Positions 1 through 14,124 of a stretch of DNA of 56,096 bases are shown piece by piece; positions within the stretch are counted from its first letter, which is position 1, and each line of letters begins with the position of its first letter. Source of the stretch: Mycobacterium sp. IS-1496 (GTDB taxonomy: Bacteria; Actinomycetota; Actinomycetes; Mycobacteriales; Mycobacteriaceae). Both the position numbers and the translations under genes were made by a program. Location of the stretch: assembly GCF_001499995.1 (NCBI RefSeq), contig NZ_LQIU01000029.1, positions 1 through 56,096 on the forward strand, in the 5' to 3' direction. The notes below the pieces were generated by a model. The model ran no database searches, had not been told where the DNA came from, and saw only the letters and a program-made list of their open reading frames with translations.

Positions 1-641
1 GGTGCGGGCGGAGGTGGCGGCGCCGGGGCCGGGGGCGGCCCGTGCGGCTCGTCGGCGATGGTCTTCCACAGCGACGTGTACCAGGGCTGTCCGGACGGGG
101 CATTCGGCTGCTCGTCGGCCGGGGCGCCGCCGGGCCGCACCGCCCCCGGCGGCAGCTGCACCTGGAACGGGATGTCCCCCGGCATCACGAAACCGAGCCG
201 CTCCCGTGCCTGCGCGGCGATGAACACCGGATCGGCCAGCTTCACCTTCTGCTGCTCGAGTTCGGCGATCTGCTCACGCAACTGCTCCTCGGTGGCCTTG
301 AGCTGCTTCATCTCCGTGCGCTGCGAGAAGTAGGTGCGCACCGGCCCGGCGATCGTCAGGGTCAGCACACACACCACCGCCGCCAGGATCGCGGCCCGGC
401 GTGCCGCCGAACCGAACCGCTGCTCGGACTGCTCGACAGCGAGCCGTTCGGCCCGGCGCACGATCGCATGACCGACCGGTTCGGAGTCCTGCTGTTCGGC
501 CGCCGGTCTGGCCTCGATGGCGCGCGGTTCGCGGCGGGGAGTCGACGTGCCCTTCGGGCGGCCCCGGTTCGCACCGCCGGGCTTACCCGGCCGGGAGGCC
601 GGGGACCGACGTTTCGGATCGGGCCGCTTCGATTCGGGCAT
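1..641 (-). CDS. ftsB: FtsB/DivIC-family septum formation initiator (3' end beyond window)
   Basis: Divisome membrane protein of the FtsB/DivIC family, which helps activate septal peptidoglycan synthesis with FtsL and FtsQ. The ATG is at 641 and 213 codons are visible; the C-terminus runs off the left edge. The order is a basic, proline- and arginine-rich cytoplasmic N-terminus (about residues 1-80), one membrane segment (ILAAVVCVLTLTIAG, about 88-102), then a short coiled coil starting with YFSQRTEMKQLKATEEQL, then the family's ARERLGFVMPGD region, then a proline/alanine-rich tail. Mycobacterial members have such long tails. It lies 20 bp downstream of eno in the same direction, the arrangement remembered for Rv1024/Rv1023 in M. 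tuberculosis, so co-transcription with eno is likely. Confidence 0.88.
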   Translation of the reverse strand, partial: MPESKRPDPKRRSPASRPGKPGGANRGRPKGTSTPRREPRAIEARPAAEQQDSEPVGHAIVRRAERLAVEQSEQRFGSAARRAAILAAVVCVLTLTIAGPVRTYFSQRTEMKQLKATEEQLREQIAELEQQKVKLADPVFIAAQARERLGFVMPGDIPFQVQLPPGAVRPGGAPADEQPNAPSGQPWYTSLWKTIADEPHGPPPAPAPPPPPA

Positions 642-661
642 CGTAGTTCAGCACACCACGT

Positions 662-2789
<2,128 letters not shown>

Positions 2790-2955
2790 CGCACTCCCTC
2801 AAACCGACTGTCGTCGCTTCATACTCCCATGCGACGGTACGCAACCGGCCGATTCGCAACCCGTGGCGAGGTTGCTGTCCCGGGTCGACAGGCCGGTCTC
2901 CCAGGGTAACGACTCCCCCGGAGTGCGGCCGCCGTCCGAACCCCCGGGGCTTTCT

Positions 2956-2974
2956 TTAGGTATGCCTACCCTCT
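2956..2974. promoter_or_regulatory. Candidate IdeR iron box upstream of efeOB
   Basis: The 19-bp stretch TTAGGTATGCCTACCCTCT matches the mycobacterial IdeR consensus (TWAGGTWAGSCTWACCTWA) at about 15 of 19 positions; the mismatches are at positions 8, 14, 18 and 19. It lies 45 bp before the efeO start and just upstream of a candidate -10 (TAATGT, 2991-2996). IdeR with iron bound there would block transcription. The placement before iron-uptake genes makes chance unlikely, but binding is inferred. Confidence 0.6.
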
Positions 2975-3019
2975 TGGTGCGGGTGCAGGGTAATGTTCGG
3001 CTCCGACCAAGGAGGTCCG

Positions 3020-3943
3020 ATGGGACGGCAAATCGCCTGGCAGGTACCAGTGGTGGCGCTGGCTGTGGTTCTGGCCGGTTGTTCGAGCAACAGCGAGAGC
3101 GGCGGCGAGTCCGAGACCGCATCGGCGACGTCGGAAACCTCCGCTGCCGCCGCGGCGCCCAGCCCCGAGGCACAAAAGGCGGCCGCCGACTACAAGGCGT
3201 ACGCGATCGCGCAGGCCGACGAGCTCGTCGGGGCCGTCAAGACGCTGACCGACGCGGTGCGGGCCAACAACCTGCAGGCCGCCCAGGACGCCTACGCGCC
3301 GTCGCGCCTGCCGTGGGAGCGCATCGAGCCGCTGGCCGGCCTCGTCGAGGAGATCGACGGCAAGGTCGACGCGCGCGTCGACGACTTCGCCGGCGTCGAC
3401 GACCCGGCGTTCACCGGCTGGCACCGCCTCGAATACCTGCTGTTCTCGCAGAACACCACCGAGGGCGGCGCCCAGTTCGCCGATCAACTCGACGCCGACG
3501 TCGCGACGCTGCAGAAGCAGCTGCCGACCGTCGACGTCAAGCCCGTCGACGTGTCGACCGGGGCGGCCGAGCTGATCGAAGAGGTGTCGGAGGGCAAGAT
3601 CACCGGCGAGGAGGATCGCTACTCCAAGACCGACCTGTGGGACTTCCAGGCGAACCTCGAGGGTTCGGAGGCCGCGGTGAACCGGCTGTCGCCTGCGCTG
3701 GTGAAGTCCGACCCCGCACTGTTGGGCGAGATCGAAGCCGGCTTCTCGGAGATCTTCGCGACGCTGGGACCGCTGCGCCGCGGTGACGGCTTCGTGCTGT
3801 TCTGCACCGAGAACGATCCGTACCCGTCGCCGCGCTGCCCGGAGGTGACCGTCGATCCCGCGACGATCGACAAGTTGAAGGCGCAGCTGGCCGGTCTGTC
3901 CGAGAATCTGTCCCAGGTGTCGGGAGTGTTGAAGCTGACGTGA
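3020..3943 (+). CDS. efeO: EfeO/EfeM-type iron-uptake lipoprotein (M75/imelysin domain)
   Basis: Extracytoplasmic iron-binding component of an EfeUOB-type ferrous iron system. The 307 residues start with a lipoprotein signal (ALAVVLAGC, Cys21) and a Ser/Thr/Glu-rich linker to about residue 48. The rest is the M75/imelysin domain with the HxxE metal motif (WHRLEY, His135-Glu138). The N-terminal cupredoxin domain of long EfeO proteins is absent, so this is the short EfeM-like form. The start is ATG 3020, fixed by a strong AAGGAGG at 3009-3015; an upstream in-frame ATG at 2993 overlaps the candidate -10. The stop overlaps the efeB start by 4 nt, so the two are translationally coupled. No efeU permease gene is adjacent. 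An IdeR-like box precedes it. Confidence 0.93.
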   Translation: MGRQIAWQVPVVALAVVLAGCSSNSESGGESETASATSETSAAAAAPSPEAQKAAADYKAYAIAQADELVGAVKTLTDAVRANNLQAAQDAYAPSRLPWERIEPLAGLVEEIDGKVDARVDDFAGVDDPAFTGWHRLEYLLFSQNTTEGGAQFADQLDADVATLQKQLPTVDVKPVDVSTGAAELIEEVSEGKITGEEDRYSKTDLWDFQANLEGSEAAVNRLSPALVKSDPALLGEIEAGFSEIFATLGPLRRGDGFVLFCTENDPYPSPRCPEVTVDPATIDKLKAQLAGLSENLSQVSGVLKLT

Positions 3944-5199
3944 CCCGAGGTTCGCGGCGTACCGGTCTTTCGCGCCGATCGTTCTTCACCGGCGCCCTGG
4001 GCACCGGCGCCGCAGTCGGCGTCGGTGCCGCGCTGTCGGGATGTTCGGACGCGCCGCCGGCCGCGCCGGCGTCCGGCCCGCGTTTCGTCCCGTTCGACGG
4101 CCCGCACCAGGCCGGGATCACGGCGCTGCCGATCCCCGAACAGGGGCTGATCGCCTCGTTCAACGTGTTGTCGAAGGACCGGGCCGGGCTGAAGGCGACG
4201 CTGGTCGAACTGACCGACGAGATCCGCGGGCTGATGGCCGGCCGGCCACCCGAGGTGCGCGATCCCGCCTATCCGCCGGTCGACTCGGGCATCCTCGGTG
4301 AGAAACCGCCGGCCGACGACCTGTCGGTGGTCGTCGGCGTCGGCGCGTCGCTGTTCGACGACCGGTTCGGCCTGGCCGACCGCAAGCCCCGCGAACTCGA
4401 GACCATGCCGTTCATCGCGAACGACCGGCTGGACCCCAAGCTCTCACACGGGGATCTGTCGATCATCCTTGAGGCCGGCCACCACGACACCCTGCAGTTC
4501 GCTCTGCGTCAGCTGATGCGCCGCACCCGCAGCCATCTGGTGTTGCGCTGGATGATCGACGGGTACGCCCGCGGAATCGGCGCCGGATCGGCGTCGGAGG
4601 CCGCGACGCCTCGGAACCTGTTGGGATTCAAGGACGGAACGTCGAACCTCGACGCCGAGGACGACGCGGTGATGGACCGTCACGTGTGGGTGGGACCCGA
4701 TGACGGGGAACCCGAATGGGCGGTCGGCGGCTCGTACCAGGCCGTGCGCATCATCCGCATGTTCGTCGAGTTCTGGGACCGGACCCGGCTCGCCGAGCAG
4801 GAGGCGATCTTCGGCCGGCGCAAGGTCAGCGGCGCACCGATCGGGATGACCGACGAGTTCGCCGACCCGGACTACGCGGAGGACCCGGACGGCAAACGCA
4901 TCAAACTCGACGCGCACATCCGGTTGGCGAACCCCCGCACGGCCGAGACCGAGCAGAATCTCATTCTGCGCCGGGGCTTTTCGTACTCACGGGGCTTCGA
5001 CGGCGCCGGCCGCCTCGACCAGGGACTGGCGTTCGTGTCGTACCAGCGCAGCCTCGAGAGAGGCTTCCTGACCGTTGCGCGGCGACTCAAGGGCGAACCG
5101 CTCGAGGAGTACATCCTGCCGGTCGGCGGTGGGTTCTTCTTCACGCTGCCGGGCGTGACCGGTGAGGATCGCTTCCTCGGGGATCAGCTGGTCGACTGA
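3940..5199 (+). CDS. efeB: EfeB-type Dyp peroxidase, Tat-exported
   Basis: Haem-dependent deferrochelatase/peroxidase of the DyP family, the third component of EfeUOB systems. The GTG start at 3940 overlaps the efeO stop (GTGA). The 419 residues open with a twin-arginine signal (LSRRSFFTGALG, Arg12-Arg13) followed by a possible lipobox (ALSGC, Cys35), so it is exported folded with haem and perhaps lipid-anchored. The DyP hallmarks are GFKDGTSN with catalytic Asp232 and the proximal haem histidine in DAHIRLANPR (about His326). Its 3' end overlaps convergently with mazG by 16 bp (5184-5199). It functions with EfeO; the partner permease must be encoded elsewhere or be a different protein. Confidence 0.95.
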   Translation: MTRGSRRTGLSRRSFFTGALGTGAAVGVGAALSGCSDAPPAAPASGPRFVPFDGPHQAGITALPIPEQGLIASFNVLSKDRAGLKATLVELTDEIRGLMAGRPPEVRDPAYPPVDSGILGEKPPADDLSVVVGVGASLFDDRFGLADRKPRELETMPFIANDRLDPKLSHGDLSIILEAGHHDTLQFALRQLMRRTRSHLVLRWMIDGYARGIGAGSASEAATPRNLLGFKDGTSNLDAEDDAVMDRHVWVGPDDGEPEWAVGGSYQAVRIIRMFVEFWDRTRLAEQEAIFGRRKVSGAPIGMTDEFADPDYAEDPDGKRIKLDAHIRLANPRTAETEQNLILRRGFSYSRGFDGAGRLDQGLAFVSYQRSLERGFLTVARRLKGEPLEEYILPVGGGFFFTLPGVTGEDRFLGDQLVD

Positions 5200-6130
5200 G
5201 TCACGCCCGACGGCCAGTGCGCCCGCCACTCCTCTTCGGTGATCCGGGTCGGTGGCACACTGTCGAGTCCGTCGGGGACGTCCTCGCCGCGGCGGGCCGC
5301 CGCAACCGCGCGCTCGACGCGGCGCACGGTGTCCATGAACTCGAGAAGGTCAGCGCGCAAGGCGTTCTCGGCGTCGTGATCCGCCGATACCCGCACCGTC
5401 GTCAGCGCTTCGGGGATCAGGTCGGCGGGCAGACCCGCCGTGGCGACCCGGGCCAACACCTTCTGCGCCAGCGCCAGCGCCGGCTGGGCGGTCGGCACGT
5501 CGTCCATACAGGATTGGCGGGTCTTCTCGGCCGCCTTGCGCTCCTCCCACTGGGCGAGTTGCTCGTCGAGCGAAACCGATTCTCCCGCAAGCACTGCCGG
5601 GACCCTGTTGCCGAGTTTGCGGACCAGGGAATCGGCCACGTCGTCGATCGTGAACGCATGCTGGGACGCGTCCTCGGCGATCCGGGCGTGGAACAGCACC
5701 TGCAACAGCACATCGCCGAGTTCGCCGCGCAGCTCCTCGGCGTCGCCGCTGCGTACCGCGTCGAAGAGTTCGTAGGTCTCCTCGAGCAGGTAGCGGCGCA
5801 GCGAATCGTGGGTCTGCTCGCTCTCCCACGGCCCCGACGTGCGCAGCTTGTCCATCATCGCGACGGCGTCGACGAGGCGTTCGCCGGGCTGTGGATCGGG
5901 TGCGGAGATCAGCCGGTCGCCCGCCGCGAGGCGAGCCCTCACCGCGGGATGGTCCGGATCCGACGACAGCAGCACCGGGGCGTCTTCGCCGTCGTAGGCT
6001 GGCCGGGCCGCGGGCAGCGACCACGGCACCTTGATCGGCATCTCCTCGGTGTACTGCACGTCGCCGGCGAGCAGGGCGATCGCGTCGACCGGGACGAGGG
6101 TCGGGCGGCGGGGATCGACCAGGACGACCG

Positions 6131-6134
<4 letters not shown>
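5184..6134 (-). CDS. mazG: Nucleoside triphosphate pyrophosphohydrolase MazG
   Basis: House-cleaning NTP pyrophosphohydrolase that hydrolyses (damaged) NTPs to NMP and pyrophosphate. The 316-residue protein has an actinobacterial N-terminal extension (about residues 1-85). The MazG core begins near [18 protein letters not shown]; the Mg-binding acidic residues lie in [16 protein letters not shown] and in [16 protein letters not shown]. The ATG at 6134 overlaps the mfd stop by 4 nt (ATGA), so it is coupled to mfd, as remembered for Rv1021-Rv1020. In M. tuberculosis MazG has been linked to removal of oxidised nucleotides, which fits a shared operon with a repair factor. Its last codons overlap efeB on the other strand. 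Confidence 0.95.
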
Positions 6135-9778
<3,644 letters not shown>

Positions 9779-10084
9779 GATGACCCCATTCTAGGCGCCG
9801 GCACGGGGGCCACGGACCGGCCCGGCGCACCGCCGCGCGCCCGATCCCCCGGACGTTGCCCAGCACATCCGCGGGAAGTTCAGCGAATTATTGTTGATTC
9901 CGTAAGCATCTTGTCTAAGCTTTCCGAGAAGCCCTGGATGTCAGCGATTCATGGGCAGTGGAACGGAAGCCGAATGGCATGCTCGTGCTGGACTTCAGCA
10001 GCGCAGGTTCAGTATGAGCAACGCCGAAGGCTTCTCTGGCAGACACCATTCGTGATCGCGGGCGGTGCACATCGAAAGGTCACG
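9779..10084. other. Intergenic region between mfd and the glycine-rich protein gene
   Basis: No gene is seen in these 306 bp. The half next to mfd is GC-rich. An AT-rich patch at about 9885-9925 holds a possible plus-strand promoter: TTGATT (9894-9899), 16-nt spacer, TAAGCT (9916-9921). That would give the glycine-rich gene a leader of about 155 nt. An AAAGG ribosome binding site lies at 10075-10079. The promoter call is weak. Confidence 0.35.
9788..9793 (-). promoter_or_regulatory. Candidate -10 element of mfd
   Basis: The minus strand reads TAGAAT, 5 of 6 matches to TATAAT, ending 9 nt before the mfd ATG. The expected transcription start is only 0-3 nt before the start codon. Confidence 0.5.
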
Positions 10085-11728
10085 ATGGCGCGTACGCCTG
10101 TCGGTCGAATCGCAGTACTCGCAGCCGCCCTCGGGGTCGGATTCACCCCTGCCCTCGCGGCTCACGCCGCCACCGCTCCGACGCCGGGCCACCTCGCCAT
10201 CTCGATCAACGGCGAACTCAAACACCAGGAGGGCACCGCGACGGCCAGCTCGGTCGGCGGAGGGGAGAACGATTGGTCGTCAGATAGCCGGGCGATCGCC
10301 AGAGGCGCGAACGCCAGGGCCGAAGTAAGCCGTGATCGCTCGGTTGCCGAAGCCACCGGCGACGGGGCCACTGCCGTGGTGACCGAGGAGAGGAGCCGGG
10401 CGTTTGTGCAGGGAGCCGGCAGCCGCGCCACGATCAACAGCTCCTACAGCCGCGCCACGGTCAAGGGCGACGGCATCTCCGTCCTGATCGACCTCGGGCG
10501 TGCGACCCAGGTCGACGCCGAGGGCTCGAATTTCGTCTTGACGATCCTGGGAACCGAGAACACCGTCGACTACCGCAACGTGCACGGCGGTAGATACGAC
10601 CTCCGGGGTTCCGGGCAGGTGTTCTGCCGCAATGGCACGGTCGTGTGCTCCACGCCGCTCAACCCCGGGCCGTTCGGACGTCAGACCCTGGCGCTGACAA
10701 CCCTGGCAACGGTCCGCGGGCCGCTGTTCGGGTTGTTCGGTGACGGGGTCGATGCCGCCGCCGATTGCACCGGCACAGCCTGCAACGGCGGCCGCGGTGG
10801 TCTGATGTGGGGCAACGGCGGCAACGGCGCCAACGGCGGAGTCGGCGGCGCGGCCGGATTGTTCGGTAACGGCGGGCGGGGCGGTAACGCGACGGACACC
10901 GCGGCGGCGGGTGATGGCGGGACCGGTGGCCTGTTGTTCGGCAACGGCGGCACCGGCGGGGCCGCGAGTGGGGAGTTCGTCGAGGCAGGCGATGGCGGCG
11001 ACGCCGGCTGGTTCGGCAACGGCGGGACCGGGGGCTTCTCCGGCCATGAGTACGGGATCGCCGGAAACGGCGGTCGCGGCGGGCTGATCGCGGGCAATGG
11101 CGGCGACGGCGGGATCGGCACCAACGACTACGGCGTCGCCGGCGACGGCGGCAACGCCGGCCTGATCGGGAACGGCGGCCGCGGCGGCCAGGCCGGATCG
11201 GAGTCGACCGAGGCCGCGTACGGCGGGGACGGCGGCAATGGCGGACTGCTCGTCGGTAGGGGCGGCCACGGCGGCGACGCCGACGCCACCACCACCGCGG
11301 TCGCCGGCTGGGGTGGTCACGCCCGAGGCGTCGGCGACGGCGGCGACGGCGGCGACGCCACGGCCAACGGCCCCGTCGACGGTATCGCCGTCGGCGGTGA
11401 CGGGGGTGACGGCGGATACCGCGGCGATGGCGGTAACGGCGGCAAGGCCACCGGCACCTTCGCCGGGATCGGCGGCGACGGCGGAGCCGGGGGTGCGCAA
11501 GGCGGGAGCGGCGGTGATGGCGGTGACGGCATCGGCGACGACGACGACGGTATCGGCGGTGGTGGCGACGGCGGCGACGCCAAGGGCTTCGGCGACGGCG
11601 GCAAGGGTGGCGATGGCAGCGGCTGGTCAGGGTCCGGCGGCCGCGGCGGCGACGGCGGCGGCGGCGGCGGCGGCGAATCCCGCTCGCGGTCAGGCCACGA
11701 CGGCCGCGACGGCAGCTCCATCGACTAG
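10085..11728 (+). CDS. Sec-exported glycine-rich PGRS-like protein without a PE domain
   Basis: The ATG at 10085 is chosen because an AAAGG site precedes it and it gives a classic signal peptide (MARTPVGRIAVLAAALGVG then FTPALAAHAATA, cleavage likely after AHA, about residue 29). The 547-residue precursor then has a region without glycine repeats (about 30-230), rich in short Ala/Ser/Arg/Thr beta-like motifs (SRAIARGANARAEVSRDRS, ERSRAFVQGAGSRATIN) and four Cys (CRNGTVVC, CTGTAC) that could form disulfides. From about residue 232 to 530 it is a glycine/asparagine/aspartate repeat of 24-28-residue units, such as GLLFGNGGTGG followed by a variable patch and AGDGGDA. It ends with a Ser/Arg/Asp tail (SRSRSGHDGRDGSSID). 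The repeat resembles the PGRS domain of PE_PGRS proteins, but no PE domain is present and export would be Sec rather than ESX-5. Function unknown; a surface role is inferred. Confidence 0.85.
   Translation: MARTPVGRIAVLAAALGVGFTPALAAHAATAPTPGHLAISINGELKHQEGTATASSVGGGENDWSSDSRAIARGANARAEVSRDRSVAEATGDGATAVVTEERSRAFVQGAGSRATINSSYSRATVKGDGISVLIDLGRATQVDAEGSNFVLTILGTENTVDYRNVHGGRYDLRGSGQVFCRNGTVVCSTPLNPGPFGRQTLALTTLATVRGPLFGLFGDGVDAAADCTGTACNGGRGGLMWGNGGNGANGGVGGAAGLFGNGGRGGNATDTAAAGDGGTGGLLFGNGGTGGAASGEFVEAGDGGDAGWFGNGGTGGFSGHEYGIAGNGGRGGLIAGNGGDGGIGTNDYGVAGDGGNAGLIGNGGRGGQAGSESTEAAYGGDGGNGGLLVGRGGHGGDADATTTAVAGWGGHARGVGDGGDGGDATANGPVDGIAVGGDGGDGGYRGDGGNGGKATGTFAGIGGDGGAGGAQGGSGGDGGDGIGDDDDGIGGGGDGGDAKGFGDGGKGGDGSGWSGSGGRGGDGGGGGGGESRSRSGHDGRDGSSID
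10780..11680 (+). repeat. In-frame GGN/GGD-rich tandem repeats
   Basis: DNA of the PGRS-like region, built of GGCGGCAACGG/GGCGACGG variants. Units are recognisable by a G-hydrophobic-hydrophobic-G-N-G-G core (GLFGNGG, GLLFGNGG, GWFGNGG, GLIAGNGG, GLIGNGG, GLLVGRGG) and degrade toward the 3' end into plain GGDGG runs. The variable patches between cores (such as ASGEFVEA, SGHEYGIA, GTNDYGVA, GSESTEAA) are mutually different and acidic or aromatic. Confidence 0.85.
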
Positions 11729-11740
11729 CGCCGCGACTAC

Positions 11741-12379
11741 TTACTCCTCGTCCTGCAGACGGGGGTCGGCCTCGAGGTGCGTCAGCCCGTTCCACATCAG
11801 GTTCACCAGATGCGCGGCGACGACCTCCTTCTTGGGCACCCGGGTGTCGAGCCACCACTGCGCGGTCATCGACACCGACCCGACCAGCGCCTGCGCGTAG
11901 AGGGGCGCGAGTTCCGGATCGAGGCCGCGGCGGGAGAAGTCGCCGGCGAGGATCGAGCTGACCTGGTTGACCGCGTCGTTGAGCAGCGTCGAATAGGTGC
12001 CGGAGGTGATCGACGCGGGCGAATCGCGGATCAGGATGCGGAAGCCGTCGGTGCGCTCCTCGACGTAGGTCAACAGTGCCAGCGCCACCCGCTCCACCCG
12101 CACCCGCGAGCGGTTGTTGGTCAGCGACGAGGTGATGCCGTCGAGCAACGCCGACATCTCGCGGTCGACCACCACCGCGTAGAGCCCCTCCTTACCGCCG
12201 AAGTGCTCGTAGACCACGGGTTTGGACACATTCGCCCGCTGTGCGATCTCCTCGATCGAGGTGCCTTCGTACCCGCGCTGGGCGAACAGCGACTTCGCGA
12301 TCTCGACGAGCTGCTGCCGCCGCTCGCTGCCGGTCATCCTGGCGCGGGGTGGACGCACTTCCTTGTCGGGCGCTGCCAT
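11741..12379 (-). CDS. TetR-family transcriptional regulator
   Basis: The 212-residue protein has a TetR N-terminal helix-turn-helix (about residues 17-63: RRQQLVEIAKSLFAQRGYEG, then SIEEIAQRANVSKPVVYEHF, then GGKEGLYAVVVDREM) and an all-helical C-terminal ligand/dimer domain. It corresponds by position, next to tRNA-Gln and glmU, to Rv1019, which is remembered as an autoregulated TetR protein. Ligand and targets are not visible. The ATG at 12379 has no Shine-Dalgarno sequence but a TACGCT -10 six nucleotides upstream, so the mRNA is probably leaderless. It converges with the glycine-rich gene 12 bp away. Confidence 0.9.
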   Translation of the reverse strand: MAAPDKEVRPPRARMTGSERRQQLVEIAKSLFAQRGYEGTSIEEIAQRANVSKPVVYEHFGGKEGLYAVVVDREMSALLDGITSSLTNNRSRVRVERVALALLTYVEERTDGFRILIRDSPASITSGTYSTLLNDAVNQVSSILAGDFSRRGLDPELAPLYAQALVGSVSMTAQWWLDTRVPKKEVVAAHLVNLMWNGLTHLEADPRLQDEE

Positions 12380-12385
12380 ATTCGG

Positions 12386-12391
12386 AGCGTA
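12386..12391 (-). promoter_or_regulatory. Candidate -10 of the tetR gene (leaderless)
   Basis: The minus strand reads TACGCT, 6 nt before the ATG at 12379, with no ribosome binding site between. It fits the TANNNT rule for mycobacterial SigA promoters. Confidence 0.45.
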
Positions 12392-12422
12392 TCGGCTTCG
12401 ACTACAGTCTCGAGGTGATCGA

Positions 12423-12494
12423 TCCGTCGTGGTGTAATCGGCAGCACCTCTGATTTTGGTTCAGATAGTTCAGGTTCGAGTCCTGGCGACGGAG
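12423..12494 (+). tRNA. tRNA-Gln (anticodon TTG)
   Basis: A full cloverleaf can be drawn: acceptor TCCGTCG (12423-12429) pairs with CGACGGA (12487-12493); anticodon stem TCTGA/TCAGA encloses loop TTTTGGT with anticodon TTG at 12456-12458; the T-loop is GTTCGAGTC-like. Position 73 is G. The genomic 3' bases continue GCA, so CCA is not encoded. A plausible promoter element TACAGT lies at 12403-12408. The gene reads CAA codons and lies 47 bp before glmU, as in other mycobacteria. Confidence 0.95.
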
Positions 12495-12541
12495 CAATCG
12501 GCGGCGCAAACGCCGGTTCGCGCCAGGTGAGGACGACACCG

Positions 12542-14023
12542 ATGACCACATCGACCGATACCGCGGTTCTCGTGCTGGCCGCAGGCGCCGGGACGCGGAT
12601 GCGCTCGGACATTCCCAAAGTGCTGCACACTCTCGGCGGGCGCAGCATGCTCGCGCACGCCCTGCACACCGTGGCCGAGGTCGCGCCGCAGCACCTCGTG
12701 GTGGTGCTCGGGCACGACCGCGAGCGCATCGCCCCCGCCGTCGACGCGCTGGCCGCCGAACTCGGCCGCCCCGTCGATGTCGCGATCCAGGATCAACAGC
12801 TCGGCACCGGCCACGCCGCGGAATGCGGCCTCTCGGCGCTGCCCGACGACTTCACCGGGACCGTCGTCGTGACCGCGGGCGACGTGCCGCTGCTCGACGC
12901 CGACACCGTGGCCGACCTGCTGGCCACCCACGGTTCGGCCGCGGCCACCGTGCTGACCACGACGGTCGACGACCCGACCGGATACGGGCGCATCCTGCGG
13001 ACCCAGGACAACGAGGTCACCCGCATCGTCGAACAGGCCGACGCCAACCCCTCGCAGCAGGCGATCCGCGAGGTCAACGCCGGCGTGTACGCCTTCGACA
13101 TCACCGCGCTGCGGTCGGCGTTGCGCCGGCTCGGGTCGGACAACGCGCAGCACGAGCTGTACCTCACCGACGTCATCGCGATCTTCCGCCAGGACGGCCT
13201 AAGCGTGCGGGCCACACACGTCGACGACAGCGCCCTGGTCGCCGGCGTCAACGACCGCGTGCAACTGGCGGCGCTGGGCGCCGAACTCAACCGGCGCATC
13301 GTCACCGCCCACCAGCGGGCCGGTGTCACCGTGATCGATCCGGGCTCCACGTGGATCGACGTCGACGTGACCATCGGCCGCGACACCGTCGTCCGGCCCG
13401 GCACCCAGCTGCTGGGCCGCACCCGCGTCGGCGGGCGCTGCGACGTCGGACCCGACACCACGCTCACCGACGTCACCGTCGGCGACGGCGCCTCGGTGGT
13501 GCGCACCCACGGCTCGGAAGCCGCCATCGGCGACGACGCCACCGTGGGTCCGTTCACCTATCTGCGCCCGGGCACCGTCCTGGGCGCCGACGGCAAGCTC
13601 GGCGCCTTCGTCGAGACCAAGAACGCGACCATCGGCGCGGGCACCAAAGTGCCCCACCTGACCTACGTCGGCGACGCGGACATCGGCGAGCACAGCAATA
13701 TCGGCGCGTCGAGCGTGTTCGTCAACTACGACGGCGAGACCAAGAACCGCACGACCATCGGCTCGCACGTGCGAACCGGATCGGACACCATGTTCGTCGC
13801 GCCCGTGACCGTCGGAGACGGCGCCTACACCGGCGCGGGCACGGTGATCCGGGAGGACGTCCCGCCGGGTGCGCTGGCCGTCTCGTCGGGGTCGCAACGC
13901 AACATCGAGGGCTGGGTGGCGCGCAAACGCCCCGGGTCGGCGGCGGCACGCGCGGCGGAGCGCGCATCAGCCGAAGCGGCGGAGCAGGCTTCCGGTCACC
14001 GCGACGACTCCCAGGGGTCGTGA
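12542..14023 (+). CDS. glmU: Bifunctional GlmU (acetyltransferase / uridylyltransferase)
   Basis: Makes UDP-GlcNAc from glucosamine-1-phosphate in two steps, for peptidoglycan and arabinogalactan linker. The N-terminal nucleotidyltransferase carries LAAGAGTRM (about residues 11-19) and later GTGHA; the left-handed beta-helix of hexapeptide repeats begins near residue 260 and includes [20 protein letters not shown] and [20 protein letters not shown] with acetyl-transfer residues. The start is ATG 12542, with a GAGGA site about 9 nt upstream; a GTG at 12527 would add five residues. The 493-residue length is close to the 495 remembered for Rv1018c. A long Ala/Glu-rich C-terminal tail is normal in mycobacteria. 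It lies 101 bp before prs, on the same strand. Confidence 0.97.
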   Translation: MTTSTDTAVLVLAAGAGTRMRSDIPKVLHTLGGRSMLAHALHTVAEVAPQHLVVVLGHDRERIAPAVDALAAELGRPVDVAIQDQQLGTGHAAECGLSALPDDFTGTVVVTAGDVPLLDADTVADLLATHGSAAATVLTTTVDDPTGYGRILRTQDNEVTRIVEQADANPSQQAIREVNAGVYAFDITALRSALRRLGSDNAQHELYLTDVIAIFRQDGLSVRATHVDDSALVAGVNDRVQLAALGAELNRRIVTAHQRAGVTVIDPGSTWIDVDVTIGRDTVVRPGTQLLGRTRVGGRCDVGPDTTLTDVTVGDGASVVRTHGSEAAIGDDATVGPFTYLRPGTVLGADGKLGAFVETKNATIGAGTKVPHLTYVGDADIGEHSNIGASSVFVNYDGETKNRTTIGSHVRTGSDTMFVAPVTVGDGAYTGAGTVIREDVPPGALAVSSGSQRNIEGWVARKRPGSAAARAAERASAEAAEQASGHRDDSQGS

Positions 14024-14124
14024 CCTCGACCACTTCTGTTCGCGATCTGGCAACCCGGGCACGAACACCCAGATTCGCTACGTACGATTGGGCCGACACG
14101 ATCCCCGACCGGCGAGGGCGCACA

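Noticed and set aside
10280..11500. A 406-codon minus-strand open frame and a 399-codon one (10659-11858) opposite the glycine-rich gene
   Set aside because: They are mirror images of the GGC/GGT repeat and give Ala/Val/Pro- or Arg-rich monotony with no ribosome binding site or signal; the plus strand has a signal peptide and a ribosome binding site.
10085..11728. Calling the glycine-rich protein a PE_PGRS member
   Set aside because: No PE domain or YxxxD/E-type ESX signal is seen before the repeats; the N-terminus is a Sec signal peptide.
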